Source of the DNA: an uncultured Campylobacter sp.
GTDB taxonomy: Bacteria > Campylobacterota > Campylobacteria > Campylobacterales > Campylobacteraceae
Assembly: GCF_938002845.1 (NCBI RefSeq)
Contig: NZ_CALKZP010000049.1
Coordinates: 1 to 16,798, forward strand
Direction of reading: 5' to 3'
Length of the DNA: 16,798 nucleotides
Made by a program: the position numbers and the translations under genes. Below are positions 1-6,477 of this stretch, one piece after another; position 1 is the stretch's first letter; each line of letters opens with the position of its first letter. The notes below the pieces were generated by a model that was not told where the DNA came from, did no database searches, and worked only from the letters and a program-made list of their open reading frames with translations.

Positions 1-290
1 TGGTGAGGATATACAACGACCGAGGCGAGATCCTCTGCGGCGCGCTGGTAAGCGATACCGCGCAAGATAACGTCGTGATCGTAAGCGAGGGCGCATGGTA
101 CGATCCCGCCGTCTGGGGCGAGCGCAGCCTATGCAAGCACGGCAACATAAACGTGCTAACGAGGGACGTGCCTAGCTCCCAGCTCTCGCAAAGCAACACC
201 GCGCACACGAGTATGGTGCAAATCGAGAAATTTAAAGGCGAACTGCCGAGCGTAACGGCGTTTGATAGGCCCGCGACGATAGAGGCTTAG
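1..290 (+). CDS. Molybdopterin oxidoreductase (TMAO/biotin-sulfoxide reductase type), C-terminal fragment
   Basis: This is the last 95 or so codons of a gene that enters from the left; the frame is open at base 1 and ends with TAG at 288-290. The residues match the C-terminal molybdopterin-dinucleotide-binding domain of the TorA/BisC branch of the DMSO reductase family: VRIYNDRGEI, then SEGAWYDP, then LCKHGNINVLT, then SQSNTAHTSMVQIEKF and VTAFDRP. The SEGAWYDP and GNxNVLT blocks closely follow those I know from E. coli TorA. Such enzymes are periplasmic molybdenum reductases used in anaerobic respiration of N- or S-oxides. The catalytic domain and any Tat signal lie outside the window, so the substrate (TMAO, DMSO, biotin or methionine sulfoxide) cannot be decided here. 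A hairpin with a T-run follows about 60 bases after the stop. Confidence 0.88.
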   Translation, partial: VRIYNDRGEILCGALVSDTAQDNVVIVSEGAWYDPAVWGERSLCKHGNINVLTRDVPSSQLSQSNTAHTSMVQIEKFKGELPSVTAFDRPATIEA

Positions 291-350
291 GCATACTTTC
301 TTTAAATGAGATGAAATTTCGGTTTTGAAAGCTTTAAATTTAGGACTCTT

Positions 351-398
351 AAAGACCGCACTGGCGAAATTTATCCATGCTTCGTGCGGCCTTTTTTT
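351..398 (+). terminator. Probable Rho-independent terminator after the molybdenum reductase gene
   Basis: CCGCAC at 356-361 can pair with GTGCGG at 384-389. The stem can be extended outward by AAAG/CTTT pairs across one mismatch, and a run of seven T follows at 392-398. The loop is long (22 nt), which lowers confidence. The position 60 bases after the reductase stop fits. Confidence 0.45.
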
Positions 399-945
399 GA
401 AATTTTGGTTTTGGAATTTGACCCTTGCGATCGCACGCAAATACCTATTATGTGCGGTTGTGGACGCAGATTTTTGCACTCCAAAAATAACAAACCGCTT
501 TAAAAAATTCCAATCGCAATCGCGCTATGAAATTTTAAAAGTATGCCGCGCCGAACTACCGCAAAAATTTAAAGTGAATTAGCCGCAGCGCTGCGCATGA
601 TTAGACCAAAAAATCGCGCCGTAAAATTTTAAACGTGGTTTACTATATCCGGACTACCACTAAATTTAAGCAAGGCGATCGCGCTACTGGATCAAAGATC
701 GCGCCGATACCGAGCAAAACGCACTATGAAATTTTAAAAGTGAGCCGTTGCGTCTACACTACCGCCAAATTTAAAATAAACCGATCGCACCGCAAAATTT
801 TAAAAGCAAGCCGTTGCGTCCAAACTAGCTAAATTTAAAATTAAGCAATAGCACCATTTGCGCTACGAATACCGCTCGTCGGCAAGCTACCACTCGCAAG
901 CTCTGCCCGCAAGCCGCCGATCGCAAGTTTTACGCCGCAAGCGTC
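399..945. other. Gene-free intergenic stretch with RAATTY-rich DNA
   Basis: I find no reading frame here with a credible start, ribosome site and protein-like composition. Short frames exist, but their residues (repeated YEILK, KFK, RC) only reflect the repeated DNA. The stretch contains two degenerate tandem arrays, listed separately, and lies between the end of the reductase gene and the end of pyrC, which converge on it. Confidence 0.6.
521..851. repeat. Degenerate ~66-bp tandem repeat array built on AAATTTTAAA
   Basis: Related units begin near 521, 615, 680, 720 and 786, each starting CGC(G/A)C. The two clearest are 720-785 and 786-851, exactly 66 bp apart. They share CGCAC, then AAATTTTAAAAG, then AGCCGTTGCGTC, then AAATTTAAAAT at matching offsets. 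The copies at 521, 615 and 680 are more diverged, and the 680 unit is short (40 bp). No insertion sequence ends or CRISPR-like constant repeats are seen. Confidence 0.6.
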
Positions 946-950
946 CTACG
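881..950. repeat. Five-copy ~14-bp degenerate tandem repeat (CGCAAG core)
   Basis: GCAAG occurs at 882, 896, 909, 923 and 937, that is every 13-14 bases, usually as CGCAAG followed by pyrimidine-rich filler. The array reaches to the stop codon of pyrC (946-948, minus strand), so it lies in the 3' untranslated region of pyrBC mRNA. Confidence 0.55.
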
Positions 951-2226
951 CTACGACGTTTGGAAACTCATAGACTACGCAGCCGCTTTTGATCGTGCAT
1001 ACTGCAGCGCCCGTAAGCTGCTTGCCGAAAAGCGGCGAGTTGCGCGATTTGGACTTATTTAGCGCCTCGTCGTAAACGTAGGAAATCTGCGGATCGATGA
1101 TCGTTATGTCGGCCAAAAAGCCCTCTTTGACCTCGCCTTTGTCTTTTAAATTTAAAATTTTGGCCGGGTTAAACGAGCAGAGCCGCACCATGTCTTCAAG
1201 GCCGATGACGCCCTCGGTTACTAGCCGCAGCGTAAGCGGCACGAGGGTTTGAAGCCCCAAAATTCCAAACGGCGCGTGGTCGAATTCGACGAATTTATCG
1301 TCGGTATTGTGCGGAGCGTGATCAGTTACGATGGCGTCGATCAGACCGCTTTTAAGCGCCTCTCTGATCGCTTGCACGTCGCTTTGAGTGCGAAGCGGCG
1401 GCGACATTTTAAAATTCGTATCGTATCCCATCAGCTCGCGCTCGTCGAAGGTGAAGTGATGCGGCGTAGCTTCGCAGGTGACGCGGATGCCCTCGCGCTT
1501 AGCCTGCTTTATGAGCTTTAGCGACCACGCCGAGCTTACGTGCGCGATGTGGATGTGCCCGCCCGTCTTTTTGGCAAGCAGCAGATCGCGCGCGATCATG
1601 ATCTCCTCTTTTTCGCTTGCCATCCCCTTTAGACCGAGGATCGCGCTAACTTTGCCCTCGTTCATCACGCCGCCGTGGCAAAGCGAGCAATCCTCGCTGT
1701 GATTTATCACGAATGAGCCGAAGTGCGCGGAGTATTCAAGCGCCTGCCGCATCACGGAGCTGTCGGTCACGGGCAACCCGTCGTCGCTGAAAGCCACGCA
1801 GCCCGCCTCGAGCATATCGCCCATCTCGACGATCTTTGCGCCCTTGCAGTCCTGCGAGATCGCGCCTATGGGCAGCAAATCGATAAGCCCGCGCCCCTTA
1901 GCCTTGGCAATCATCGCGCGCGTGATGCTTGAGTTGTCGTTCACGGGCTTGGTGTTCGCCATCGGGAGGCAGGTCGTCACGCCGCCTGCGACCGCAGTTT
2001 CGCTGCCGCTGATGACGTCGTCTTTGTATTCGAGCCCGGGGTCTCTAAAATGCACGTGCATATCGATAAGCCCCGGCATCACGAGCTTGCCCGCAGCGTC
2101 TATGACGCGGTCTGCGGCGGGACACTCGCGCGTGATCTTTGAAATTTTATCGCCCTCGATCAGGACGTTCGCCTCCTCGCTACCGCCCCAATTAACGATC
2201 GTGCCGTTTTTTATCAAAATTTTCAT
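946..2226 (-). CDS. pyrC: Dihydroorotase, class I
   Basis: Catalyses the reversible cyclisation of N-carbamoyl-aspartate to dihydroorotate in cytoplasmic pyrimidine synthesis. The 426-residue length and motifs fit class I enzymes: IDMHVHFRDPG carries the metal ligands His57 and His59; FSDDG near 147-150 supplies the bridging Asp used by class I in place of a carboxylated Lys; INHSED (His176), HIAHVSS (His229) and TDHAPH (Asp302) complete the site. The amidohydrolase barrel runs from about residue 50 to 350, with flanking beta segments at both ends. The ATG overlaps the pyrB stop as ATGA, preceded by AGGAG about 8 bases upstream, so it is probably translated by coupling to pyrB. The gene ends in TAG directly beside a 14-bp repeat array. 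No key residue is missing. Confidence 0.96.
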   Translation of the reverse strand: MKILIKNGTIVNWGGSEEANVLIEGDKISKITRECPAADRVIDAAGKLVMPGLIDMHVHFRDPGLEYKDDVISGSETAVAGGVTTCLPMANTKPVNDNSSITRAMIAKAKGRGLIDLLPIGAISQDCKGAKIVEMGDMLEAGCVAFSDDGLPVTDSSVMRQALEYSAHFGSFVINHSEDCSLCHGGVMNEGKVSAILGLKGMASEKEEIMIARDLLLAKKTGGHIHIAHVSSAWSLKLIKQAKREGIRVTCEATPHHFTFDERELMGYDTNFKMSPPLRTQSDVQAIREALKSGLIDAIVTDHAPHNTDDKFVEFDHAPFGILGLQTLVPLTLRLVTEGVIGLEDMVRLCSFNPAKILNLKDKGEVKEGFLADITIIDPQISYVYDEALNKSKSRNSPLFGKQLTGAAVCTIKSGCVVYEFPNVVA

Positions 2227-3152
2227 CGTGCGCTCCTGTTTAAATTTATCGTATGAAGTATCGCCATTCGCATCGCCTCGCCGTTTTCTACCTGATCCAA
2301 AACGCAGCTATAGCGCGGATCGTCGGCTACGTCGGAGTTAATCTCCACGCCGCGATTGATCGGCCCCGGATGCATTATCATAACGCCCTCTTTTGCCGCT
2401 TGCATGCGTCTCGCGGTAAGTCCGAAAAATTTCGAGTACTCGCGCACGCTCGGGAAGCTCGGCTCGCCGTCTTGCCGCTCAAGCTGAATTCTAAGCATGA
2501 TGATGACATCGGCACCCTCGATCGCCTCCTCCACGCTTTTGCATATCGGGCAGCCGAACGCGTCGCAGTCACGCAGCATCATCGGAGGACCGAAGAGCCG
2601 CACGTTTATGCCGAGCTTTTGCATCGCCCAGATGTCGCTTCTAGCCACGCGCGAGCGAAATATATCGCCGATGATCGCGACGTTTAAATTCTCGATCCTG
2701 CCCTTGTGCTCACTGATCGTAAAAAGATCCAGCAGCGCCTGGCTCGGGTGCTCGTTCAGCCCGTCGCCCGCATTTACGATCGATGCGTCGCAGTTGGCCG
2801 CTACAAATTTCGCCGCGCCCGAGCAGCTGTGGCGCAGCACGAAGATATCGGTGCGCATCGCCTGCATATTTCTGATGGTGTCGATCAACGTCTCGCCCTT
2901 TTTCGTGCTGCTGTCTGCAGCGGTGAAATTTACGCTGTCTGCGCCCAGGCGCTTGGCTGCGATCTCAAAGCTCGTGCGGGTGCGGGTGGAGTTTTCGAAA
3001 AACGCGTTGATGACCGTCTTGCCGCGAAGCGAGTCGGATTTTTTGATATCGCTGCGGTTGAGCGCTTTAAACTCGCGCGCTAGATCTATAAAGTCGTAGA
3101 TGTCCTCGCGGCTCAGATCCTGCGCGCTAAGAAGATGCTTTAGCTTATACAT
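2223..3152 (-). CDS. pyrB: Aspartate carbamoyltransferase catalytic subunit
   Basis: Joins carbamoyl phosphate and aspartate to give carbamoyl-aspartate, the step before PyrC. The 309-residue length is normal. Visible signatures are FENSTRTRTSFE (carbamoyl-phosphate loop), RHSCSGAAKF, NAGDGLNEHPSQALLDLFTI, GDIFRSRVARSD and MHPGPINRG. The last is the typical C-terminal Pro loop. GDIFRSRVARSD has Phe-Arg where many family members have His, a small local difference. The start ATG follows AGGAGAGGGA at good spacing. A plausible -10 (TATACAAT) preceded by a T-run lies 35-42 bases upstream. The stop overlaps the pyrC start by four bases. No pyrI regulatory subunit gene is present in the window. Confidence 0.96.
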   Translation of the reverse strand: MYKLKHLLSAQDLSREDIYDFIDLAREFKALNRSDIKKSDSLRGKTVINAFFENSTRTRTSFEIAAKRLGADSVNFTAADSSTKKGETLIDTIRNMQAMRTDIFVLRHSCSGAAKFVAANCDASIVNAGDGLNEHPSQALLDLFTISEHKGRIENLNVAIIGDIFRSRVARSDIWAMQKLGINVRLFGPPMMLRDCDAFGCPICKSVEEAIEGADVIIMLRIQLERQDGEPSFPSVREYSKFFGLTARRMQAAKEGVMIMHPGPINRGVEINSDVADDPRYSCVLDQVENGEAMRMAILHTINLNRSAR

Positions 3153-3186
3153 TCCCTCTCCTTTTTTGGGCCGAATTTCAGCCGTA

Positions 3187-3194
3187 ATTGTATA
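3187..3194 (-). promoter_or_regulatory. Putative -10 element for pyrBC
   Basis: Minus strand TATACAAT preceded by seven T residues, 35-42 bases before the pyrB ATG. A T-rich block upstream of an A/T -10, with no strong -35, is the usual layout of Campylobacter vegetative promoters. Only one mismatch-type insertion separates it from TATAAT. Confidence 0.4.
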
Positions 3195-3431
3195 AAAAAA
3201 TCTCTGATAAAATTTTAAAATTTAAGAGCGGGGCTCAAATTTAGACGCATAATTTTGCTTGAAATTTCATTTGAGTTCGCATACGAAGCGCGAGCGGAAT
3301 TTCGGGGTAAAATTTAAAAATTTTGAGATTAAATTTAGGCTTCTTGAGCGAAAATTTTAAAAAATCAGCCACGCCACTTACATAAAATTTTAAAGCTTTA
3401 CGCGCGGCAGGCGGCTAGAAAAACGAAGAAT
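3195..3431. other. Intergenic region packed with AAATTT hexamers
   Basis: No gene is seen. AAATTT occurs nine times between 3210 and 3390 (starts 3210, 3218, 3237, 3262, 3310, 3318, 3331, 3352, 3385), several as AAATTTTAAA. It separates pyrB from the end of the flavodoxin-fold gene, both on the minus strand. No clear hairpin-plus-T terminator was found for the upstream gene. Confidence 0.6.
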
Positions 3432-3962
3432 TTAAAGCTGATTTAAATACTTTATATAATTTTTCGCACTATTTTCTACGGCTTGCTCGCTTTTATCGTA
3501 TGTAAAGCCGTATGAGACGAAATTTGGTAGCGCAATCGCGCCGACGAAATTAAACGTAGCTTTAAATGGCGCCAGCACCTCATCCACGCTAAAGCCTACG
3601 ATGCCGTTTTTAGAATAGTTTGCCTCGGTCGCGCCAAGCGAGATCGCAAGCGCGAATTTTTTGCCCTTAAGCTTGCCGCCGCTCTCTGCGCCATAAGCCC
3701 AGCCGCGCGTAAAAACATCTTCAAACCACTGCTTAAGAAGCGGCGTGCAGTTTGAAAAACGAAACGGAAACTGAAGCACGATTTTATCGTGGCTTTCGAG
3801 CAGTTTTTGCTCCTTTTCCACATCGATTTTAAAATCCGCATAAAGCGCGTAAAGATCATGAAGCTCGAACTTATCAGGATGGGCTAGCACAGCATCCCTC
3901 CAGCGGCGGTTTACAAGCGAGTTTGTGATATTTGGGTGAGCCAAAATAATGAGAGTTTTCAT
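3432..3962 (-). CDS. NAD(P)H oxidoreductase, flavodoxin-2 fold (KefF/MdaB/YwrO-like)
   Basis: A 176-residue cytoplasmic flavoprotein of the NAD(P)H-quinone oxidoreductase type, expected to pass two electrons from NAD(P)H to quinones or other acceptors through FMN or FAD. The N-terminus MKTLIILAHPNITNSLVNRR fits the LxxxAHP phosphate-binding loop. VLQFPFRFSNCTPLLKQWFEDVF followed by GWAYG is the second family signature (residues about 62-91), with Phe-Arg-Phe where many homologues have an aromatic or Trp-Tyr set. LAISLGATEANYS is the flavin-side loop. The start ATG has AAAGGA upstream and a perfect TATAAT 33 bases farther. It is a single-gene unit. The exact substrate cannot be read from sequence. 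Confidence 0.88.
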   Translation of the reverse strand: MKTLIILAHPNITNSLVNRRWRDAVLAHPDKFELHDLYALYADFKIDVEKEQKLLESHDKIVLQFPFRFSNCTPLLKQWFEDVFTRGWAYGAESGGKLKGKKFALAISLGATEANYSKNGIVGFSVDEVLAPFKATFNFVGAIALPNFVSYGFTYDKSEQAVENSAKNYIKYLNQL

Positions 3963-3994
3963 TTCTATCCTTTAAATTTAAAATTGCGGGGCGC

Positions 3995-4000
3995 ATTATA
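3995..4000 (-). promoter_or_regulatory. -10 element (TATAAT) for the flavodoxin-fold oxidoreductase gene
   Basis: Minus strand GGGCTATAATGCG, a perfect TATAAT 33-38 bases before the gene's ATG. Transcription would begin near 3988, giving a short leader that includes AAAGGA. The upstream half is A/T-rich (AAAAATTTT) without a clear -35 box. Confidence 0.6.
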
Positions 4001-4151
4001 GCCCTACTTCGTAAAATTTTTCTCGTTTTATCGCAAGCGACCTTAAATTCTAAAGCTTTACCGGCCGCCACCCGCTTATCTTTACAGCAGTGTCAAAGAG
4101 CGCGAGCTTTGAATTCCAAACTTCATCCACTACTCGCGCTTTATTTTAGAA

Positions 4152-4289
4152 ATGCTCGCCCTCGGGGCACTCGTTGCGTTTTACGGAGGTTTGCTACTTC
4201 TTTGCAAATATTCATATTCCATTGCGGAGGTTCGCGCGAGTAAAATTTTAAGGAAACCGCCGCGCAGGGGAAATTTTAATAAAATTTAG
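4152..4289 (+). CDS. Possible 45-residue single-pass membrane peptide (weak)
   Basis: An ATG frame gives MLALGALVAFYGGLLLLC, about 18 residues of continuous hydrophobic sequence, followed by a basic tail (KILRKPPRRG). That is the shape of a small one-helix membrane protein. Against it: no Shine-Dalgarno sequence precedes the ATG, the frame is short, the last codons consist of the common AAATTT repeat DNA, and it lies in a region with signs of decay. Chance is a real possibility. I recognise no family. Confidence 0.22.
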   Translation: MLALGALVAFYGGLLLLCKYSYSIAEVRASKILRKPPRRGNFNKI

Positions 4290-4355
4290 CATCATTTCTC
4301 TGCGAGCATTTGCCACAACAAATAAAATTTAGATGAAATTTAGCCGTGCTTTAAA

Positions 4356-4490
4356 CTATATAACCTTGCCATCGGTTCCGTCGTCGGGCTGCGGGTGCTC
4401 ATAGTGCTCTTATGCGTGTCCGTCACGCTTTCGTGCAGGCTCGTCACGCTCCTGCGAAGACTTGCCGCTTCTCTGCGGGTAGTTAGTCGC
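4356..4490 (-). pseudogene. Possible decayed copy of the lipoprotein gene's 3' end
   Basis: The minus strand reads SSQERDEPARKRDGHA, a TAA, then EHYEHPQPDDGTDGKVI and TAG. The intact lipoprotein next door ends SQEHDDNSDPEEAAGRQSFRI. From the shared GAGCAC to the shared GGCAA the two are 44 and 45 bases long, and the last 20 bases before and including the stop agree at about 15 of 20 positions. This suggests a diverged, interrupted duplicate. The similarity was judged by eye and is modest. Confidence 0.33.
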
Positions 4491-4530
4491 AAAAAAATTT
4501 TGAGTAAAATTGAATAAAATTTAGCGTAAT

Positions 4531-5304
4531 TTAAATTCTAAAGCTTTGCCTACCAGCCGCCTCTTCAGGATCTGAATTATCATCGTGCTCCTGCGAGCGC
4601 CCGCCGCGCGGCTCATGTCTGGGCTGCACGCCAAAGCCCTCCAAGACCTTGCCTAAGCTATCGTTTGCATCTTTTATAATTCCTTGCAGGCTTTCGCCCA
4701 TCTGATCAAGGTTTTTGCCCGCCTCTAGCGCCGCCGTCTCGCCCTGCTTTAGCAAATCTTCGATCTTATCCGCGTTGCGAGCGGCAAAATTGTTCAGCGC
4801 TTCGGGCGCCTTTTTCTGCAAATTTTGCAGGACCTCGCCCAAAACTTTAGCATCGTTTGCAAGCTCGTCTATAGTGGAGTTTAGATCGGATTTTTGCTTG
4901 CTCTTAAAGCCCTGTGGCGCGGAGCCTTGCGTAGAATTTTGCGCGGAATTTTGCCCCGAGCTATCCGTGCTTTTATTAAAATTTCGCCCTTGATTACCCG
5001 CGCTAAAATTCTGTTCCGATCGTGCGCTTTGCTCGCGATCTTGCGCGTCCGATCCGCCGTCGCAGCCGCTCAAAACGCACGCCGCGACTAGCGCCAAAGT
5101 AAAATTTCGCGCCGCGCTTATAAAGCTAAAATTTCTAGTGCGACCCTCTGAGATAAAATTTAATCTACCCTGCGTTGAGATAAAATTCTGCTCAACATAC
5201 GCCGAAGTAAAATTTCGCGGCCATCCAAAGCCCGGCTCGCCGCTTGCTCGGATAAAATTCTGCGCTAAATCACGTCCGCACCTTTTTGAAATTCGTCTTT
5301 TCAA
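4531..5304 (-). CDS. Putative lipoprotein with repeat-extended signal peptide
   Basis: The 257-residue product has a lipobox, LSGC, with the acylated Cys at 81 after the hydrophobic stretch FTLALVAACVLSGC. It is therefore probably exported and anchored in a membrane. Residues 1-66 form an unusually long, basic pre-hydrophobic region containing 9-residue repeats (RNFTSAYVE, QNFISTQGR, LNFISEGRT, RNFSFISAA) that continue into the hydrophobic core. Residues 85-140 are Ser/Asn/Gln-rich. Residues 143-225 look like amphipathic helices (DELANDAKVLGEVLQNLQKK and onward). The tail is charged. I do not recognise a family. The start is TTG, chosen because AAAGGAG sits 6 bases upstream and no other start codon lies before the lipobox. 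It begins 11 bases after the cinA stop, so it is likely cotranscribed and coupled with cinA. Confidence 0.75.
   Translation of the reverse strand: MKRRISKRCGRDLAQNFIRASGEPGFGWPRNFTSAYVEQNFISTQGRLNFISEGRTRNFSFISAARNFTLALVAACVLSGCDGGSDAQDREQSARSEQNFSAGNQGRNFNKSTDSSGQNSAQNSTQGSAPQGFKSKQKSDLNSTIDELANDAKVLGEVLQNLQKKAPEALNNFAARNADKIEDLLKQGETAALEAGKNLDQMGESLQGIIKDANDSLGKVLEGFGVQPRHEPRGGRSQEHDDNSDPEEAAGRQSFRI
5102..5215 (-). repeat. Five RAATTY sites at exact 27-bp spacing within the lipoprotein gene
   Basis: AAATTT or AAATTC starts at 5102, 5129, 5156, 5183 and 5210, each 27 bp apart. In the protein this places Asn-Phe at residues 31, 40, 49, 58 and 67. Looser members lie at 5255 and 5289. The period is nine codons, so copy changes keep the reading frame. 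Confidence 0.8.
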
Positions 5305-5310
5305 AATCCG

Positions 5311-5317
5311 CTCCTTT
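5311..5317 (-). promoter_or_regulatory. Ribosome binding site deciding the TTG start of the lipoprotein gene
   Basis: Minus strand AAAGGAG overlaps the TAA of cinA and ends 6 bases before TTG at 5304-5302. This strong match supports translation from TTG and hence the long N-terminal extension ahead of the lipobox. Confidence 0.75.
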
Positions 5318-6446
5318 AAATTTCATCCCTAGCAATCGCGCTTGGAAGCCGCCCGAAAAACAGATCGCTTCTAAGCTTCAAAAGCAAGCAGATAGCGATA
5401 TCGGCGCTTTGTTCGCGGATGTAGTTTCGATCGCCTTTTAGATGAAATTCCCCGACGATCTGTTTGCCGCCCTGCTCCTTCACGCCGATAAAGACCGTCC
5501 CTACGGGCTTTTGCGCGCTTCCGCCGCCGGGGCCTGCGATACCGCTTACCGCCAGGGCAAAGCTCGCTCCGCTGCTTTGCAGCGCGCCCTCCAGCATCTC
5601 GCCTACGGTCTGCGCGCTTACCGCACCATAGCGAGCAAGCGTATCTTCGCCTACGTTGAGCCAGAGATTTTTTATCTCGTTGGCGTAGCTTACGAGCGAG
5701 CCGTCAAAAACGTCGCTCACGCCCGCGACCGCGCCGAATTTTGCGGCGATGAGTCCTGCGGTGCAACTTTCTGCAAAGGTGATCTTAGCGCCTATCTCGC
5801 GCAGTCTATCCACCACAAAGCCCATAAAATCGCCGCCTTCGATGTAGCAGCTCTCATAATACTTGCCGACGCTTTGCAAAAACGCGTCCAGCGCTCCGAA
5901 TTTCATCGCACTGGCGCGCACGAGCAGCAAAAAGGAGCAGGGCCTACTGATCGTAAGCGAAATTTTATAGCTGATCGCAAGGCTTTCTAGGCGCTGCTTT
6001 ACGCTTTCATATTCGCAATCGAAAAGATAAAAACTCTCGCCCGCACTCGGCGCGTCTTGAAGGATCGGCGGCAGGCTCTGCAAGCAAAGTGCCTTGATCA
6101 CGTTTACCGAGCAGCCTCTTACGTTTAGCAGGAAGCTGTTTTTCGCCACCGTGCTCGCCATCGAGGGCGCTAAGGTTTCTCCGTTTTTTAGCTCGAGTGA
6201 ATCGAAAGAGAGCGTCGATAAAATTTTACCGACGACCGCGTAAGCGGAGTTTGCCGCAAAGATCGTGATGAAATCGTACGAATCGATCATCTTTTCAAGC
6301 GCGAAGGGCAAAACCTTATCGTTTTCGCTTAAGAATTTCAGATCGTCCATCCGCCCGAAAACCTGCTCGTAGCTGCGAGATATATAGCTCATCAAAGCCG
6401 CGTCGTAGCGGATCTCCTCGCCGATTACAAGGATGATATTTTTCAT
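5316..6446 (-). CDS. cinA: CinA family protein (NMN amidohydrolase domain)
   Basis: The C-terminal part (about residues 210-360 of 376) is the CinA/PncC domain that deamidates nicotinamide mononucleotide in NAD salvage. It shows AESCTAG with the catalytic Ser at about 227, then SLVSYANEIKN, VSGIAGPGGG (about 301-309), KPVGTVFIG and REQSA. The first 200 residues occupy the place of the MoaB-like nucleotide-binding domain of full-length CinA, but the usual GGLGPTxDD motif is not visible, so that half is divergent and may have lost its pyrophosphatase role. I start at ATG 6446-6444, after GAGGG. The upstream in-frame ATG at 6473 overlaps the -10 box and cannot be the start of the normal transcript. 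The lipoprotein gene follows 11 bases after the stop. Confidence 0.88.
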   Translation of the reverse strand: MKNIILVIGEEIRYDAALMSYISRSYEQVFGRMDDLKFLSENDKVLPFALEKMIDSYDFITIFAANSAYAVVGKILSTLSFDSLELKNGETLAPSMASTVAKNSFLLNVRGCSVNVIKALCLQSLPPILQDAPSAGESFYLFDCEYESVKQRLESLAISYKISLTISRPCSFLLLVRASAMKFGALDAFLQSVGKYYESCYIEGGDFMGFVVDRLREIGAKITFAESCTAGLIAAKFGAVAGVSDVFDGSLVSYANEIKNLWLNVGEDTLARYGAVSAQTVGEMLEGALQSSGASFALAVSGIAGPGGGSAQKPVGTVFIGVKEQGGKQIVGEFHLKGDRNYIREQSADIAICLLLKLRSDLFFGRLPSAIARDEI

Positions 6447-6471
6447 AAATACCCTCATTAAATTTTCGCAC

Positions 6472-6477
6472 ATTATA
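6472..6477 (-). promoter_or_regulatory. Extended -10 promoter for cinA and the lipoprotein gene
   Basis: Minus strand TATGCTATAATG: a perfect TATAAT with the TGn extension directly upstream. Transcription would begin near 6465, leaving a leader of about 20 bases before the chosen ATG. The site lies in the divergent region shared with ileS. Confidence 0.7.

Larger units (their letters stand above)
4001..4530. other. Mostly gene-free stretch with decayed-looking lipoprotein 3' ends
   Basis: There is no confident gene. A 17-base sequence, TTAAATTCTAAAGCTTT, occurs at 4043-4059 and again at 4531-4547, where it is the stop and last codons of the neighbouring lipoprotein gene. A second, more diverged relative lies at 4356-4490 (separate entry). 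A 45-codon frame at 4152-4289 (+) has a hydrophobic N-terminus but no ribosome site. Several AAATTT hexamers are scattered through it. Confidence 0.5.

Noticed and set aside
325..832. Two short plus-strand frames (85 and 65 codons) in the first intergenic region
   Set aside because: No ribosome sites; the residues (YEILK, KFK, RC repeats) only mirror the tandem DNA repeat.
521..950. CRISPR array
   Set aside because: The repeats are diverged, of two unrelated lengths (66 and 14 bp), and lack constant repeat/unique spacer structure; no cas genes are nearby.
1844..2341. 165-codon plus-strand frame opposite pyrC/pyrB
   Set aside because: It spans the conserved pyrC start and pyrB end on the other strand and shows no protein-family features.
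2497..3099. 200-codon open frame on the plus strand opposite pyrB
   Set aside because: It lies wholly within pyrB on the other strand, has no ribosome site and no recognisable motif, and its composition is that of a shadow frame of a GC-rich gene.
3874..4071. 65-codon minus-strand frame just upstream of and overlapping the flavodoxin-fold gene start
   Set aside because: It covers the TATAAT promoter and reads the RAATTY-rich leader in a different frame; there is no ribosome site.
5442..5990. 182-codon plus-strand frame opposite cinA
   Set aside because: It is antisense to the conserved CinA C-terminal domain and has no start signals.
6447..6473. Upstream ATG start for cinA at 6473
   Set aside because: This ATG overlaps the TATAAT of the cinA promoter, so it would not be in the transcript.
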